Below, in pieces: positions 63,120-64,000 of a stretch of DNA of 64,000 nucleotides. Within the stretch, counting starts at the first letter, position 1. Each line of letters starts with the position of its first letter. The position numbers and the translations under genes are program-made. The notes beneath the pieces were generated by a model, which saw only the letters and a list, made by a program, of their open reading frames with translations, was not told where the DNA came from and did not search any database. Origin of the DNA: Bactericera cockerelli (Eukaryota; Arthropoda; Insecta; Hemiptera; Triozidae); NCBI GenBank assembly GCA_024516035.1, contig CM044964.1, forward strand, positions 23,877,956-23,941,955. The letters are read 5' to 3'.

Positions 63120-63304
63120 TTAAGGAATACGGGTTTTTGCGTTTTATTGTATTTTCAGCCATTCTCGAGATACGGGGGGTGGGGTGAGACTTTATGCTCA
63201 CCCTGTATATTCATTTATTTTTTCTTTATTTTTTCTTCTATAATATATTGTATTTTAATTTGTAATTATTTGTATTGTAAATAAGTCCTATTAATAAATT
63301 GTAA

Positions 63305-63405
63305 AGAAATAAGGCGGCGGACTTCTGACCTGGTAGCTTTTGTAAAGCGAGTTTGAGTAGTGATTATGTGATATGACAGTGATTACCATAAAAATGATAA
63401 CTTGA
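63305..63405 (+). mobile_element. SINE family A, internal deletion
   Basis: 'aaggcggcggacttctgacc' passes to 'aaagcgagtttgagtagtga' with box B missing; tail 'gtgattaccataaaa'. Confidence 0.6.
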
Positions 63406-63534
63406 TAACTTTTTTTTCAATTCAGTGATCACTAGGAAAGTAGTTTTGGCCTTTCTATATGCCTTTGAATAGATTGAGCAAACTTAGCGAAGTTGTGGAT
63501 ATTTCGAAAGTTGTGGATTTTTGGTTCACAAACT

Positions 63535-63600
63535 TCTGATTTTTACCAAATGTTAGACTCGGACCAACGACTTCCAGGTTACATAAACGACCTCAAACTA
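63535..63600 (-). mobile_element. SINE family A, degraded
   Basis: Minus strand: 'tgtaacctggaagtcgttgg' and 'tccgagtctaac'. Confidence 0.35.
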
Positions 63601-63614
63601 ACCGTTACAGAGTT

Positions 63615-63790
63615 AAGGGTTTGGTGGAAGAGATTACCACAGGCAATAACCCCGCTCTTAGGTAGGAACAGTAGCTTTATTATCTTTTTTTTCTTGTTTC
63701 TTTGTTCAATCTATTATTTTTTCTTTATAATTATATTGTATTTTACTGTATATATTTTGCTTATAAAGCATAATAAAATAATAATAAAGC
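63615..63790 (+). mobile_element. LINE 3' tail copy
   Basis: 'gggtttggtggaagagatta', 'ccacaggcaataaccccgct' and 'aaagcataataaaataataa'. Confidence 0.6.
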
Positions 63791-64000
63791 ACAAGAATCT
63801 TTCAGCTCTTCCAACGAGGCTGACATTCTTCATCTCCTCCTGAAACTCTTCTTCTTTGCCTGGAATCTTCGATGGCAATCTGACACTCGTACAGGTCGTA
63901 CTAACAAACGAAATTTAGCATTCAGAAATAGACAGATCCGGATAGCGATATGGCGCGGTTCTTAATAAATCCGGAATGTGGAATTCTAGACCAGTTATCT
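63791..64000. other. unassigned sequence at window end
   Basis: No feature recognised. Confidence 0.3.

Larger units (their letters stand above)
61014..63207. mobile_element. large palindromic element, TA target site, with nested insertions
   Basis: The ends TACAGGGTGAGCATAAAGTC are exact inverses, with TA on both sides (61012-61013, 63208-63209). The left arm runs to about 61395. The right arm runs from about 61515 and is split at 61818-63119 by another element. Arms share 'ggtcatagcaaa'-free words such as 'gatacggggggtggggtgag' (minus of left), 'aaagttggtccatgcccagc' and 'ataactccttatg.caag'. Without the insertion it would be about 0.9 kb. No coding sequence. Confidence 0.85.

Overview
The window is repeat-dominated eukaryotic DNA. 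It looks like intergenic or intronic sequence of an arthropod, most probably an insect; that guess rests on the style of its non-LTR retrotransposons, tRNA- and 5S-derived SINEs, TTAA and TA target-site elements and short Helitrons, and it is not proven. It is AT-rich with very long purine/pyrimidine tracts and one 100-base scaffold gap (16960-17059). I see no host gene I can name. The only long intact gene is a 988-residue endonuclease/reverse transcriptase at 34010-36976 on the minus strand.

Layout. 0-3 kb: small MITE-like copies, a 5S-derived SINE and a Helitron relic. 3.17-11.03 kb: one very large inverted repeat (arms 3169-5159 and 9346-11028) whose outer ends are tandem copies of a small inverted-repeat unit. 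Its interior holds a broken LINE, a LINE 3' tail, 1.2 kb of nearly pure pyrimidine and a 5S SINE. 11-17 kb: LINE tails, a Helitron, two minisatellites (55 bp and 31 bp), a GA tract and a 0.5 kb palindrome. 17-33 kb: many tRNA-derived SINEs, two Helitrons of a second family, 38-bp and 75-bp arrays, small MITEs and perfect hairpins. 33.4-37.0 kb: the full-length LINE, with a 445-bp palindromic MITE in its 3' region. 37-46 kb: GA/CT tracts, a 2.1 kb array of 73-bp units, and LINE fragments. 46-60 kb: more SINEs, a terminal-repeat element with an internal tandem array, a Helitron and a 5'-truncated poly(A) LINE. 61-63.2 kb: a three-level nest, with a SINE inside a TTAA-flanked element inside a TA-flanked palindrome.

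SINE families are labelled here for convenience. A: tRNA head 'GCGGCGGACTTGTAACC', tail 'GTGATTAACACAA'. B: tRNA head with a long variable arm, tail 'TAAGACTCTGAGGGTTAGG'. C: head 'GAGTTAGCGCGCTAGGC'. D: head 'GTGGCGTAATGGTTGTGAC'. E: head 'TAGCTCAGTGGTTAAG', tail ending in (ATT)n. F and G: single copies. 5S: head derived from 5S rRNA. Families C, D and 5S appear to share one central domain although their promoters differ. The LINEs presumably supply the reverse transcriptase for these SINEs; the A/T-rich triplet tails of families B, C and E resemble the tail of the main LINE 3' end found about a dozen times here.

The strongest items for follow-up are the shared SINE core, the giant inverted repeat with an empty/filled SINE site between its arms, and the three-level nest at 61-63 kb.
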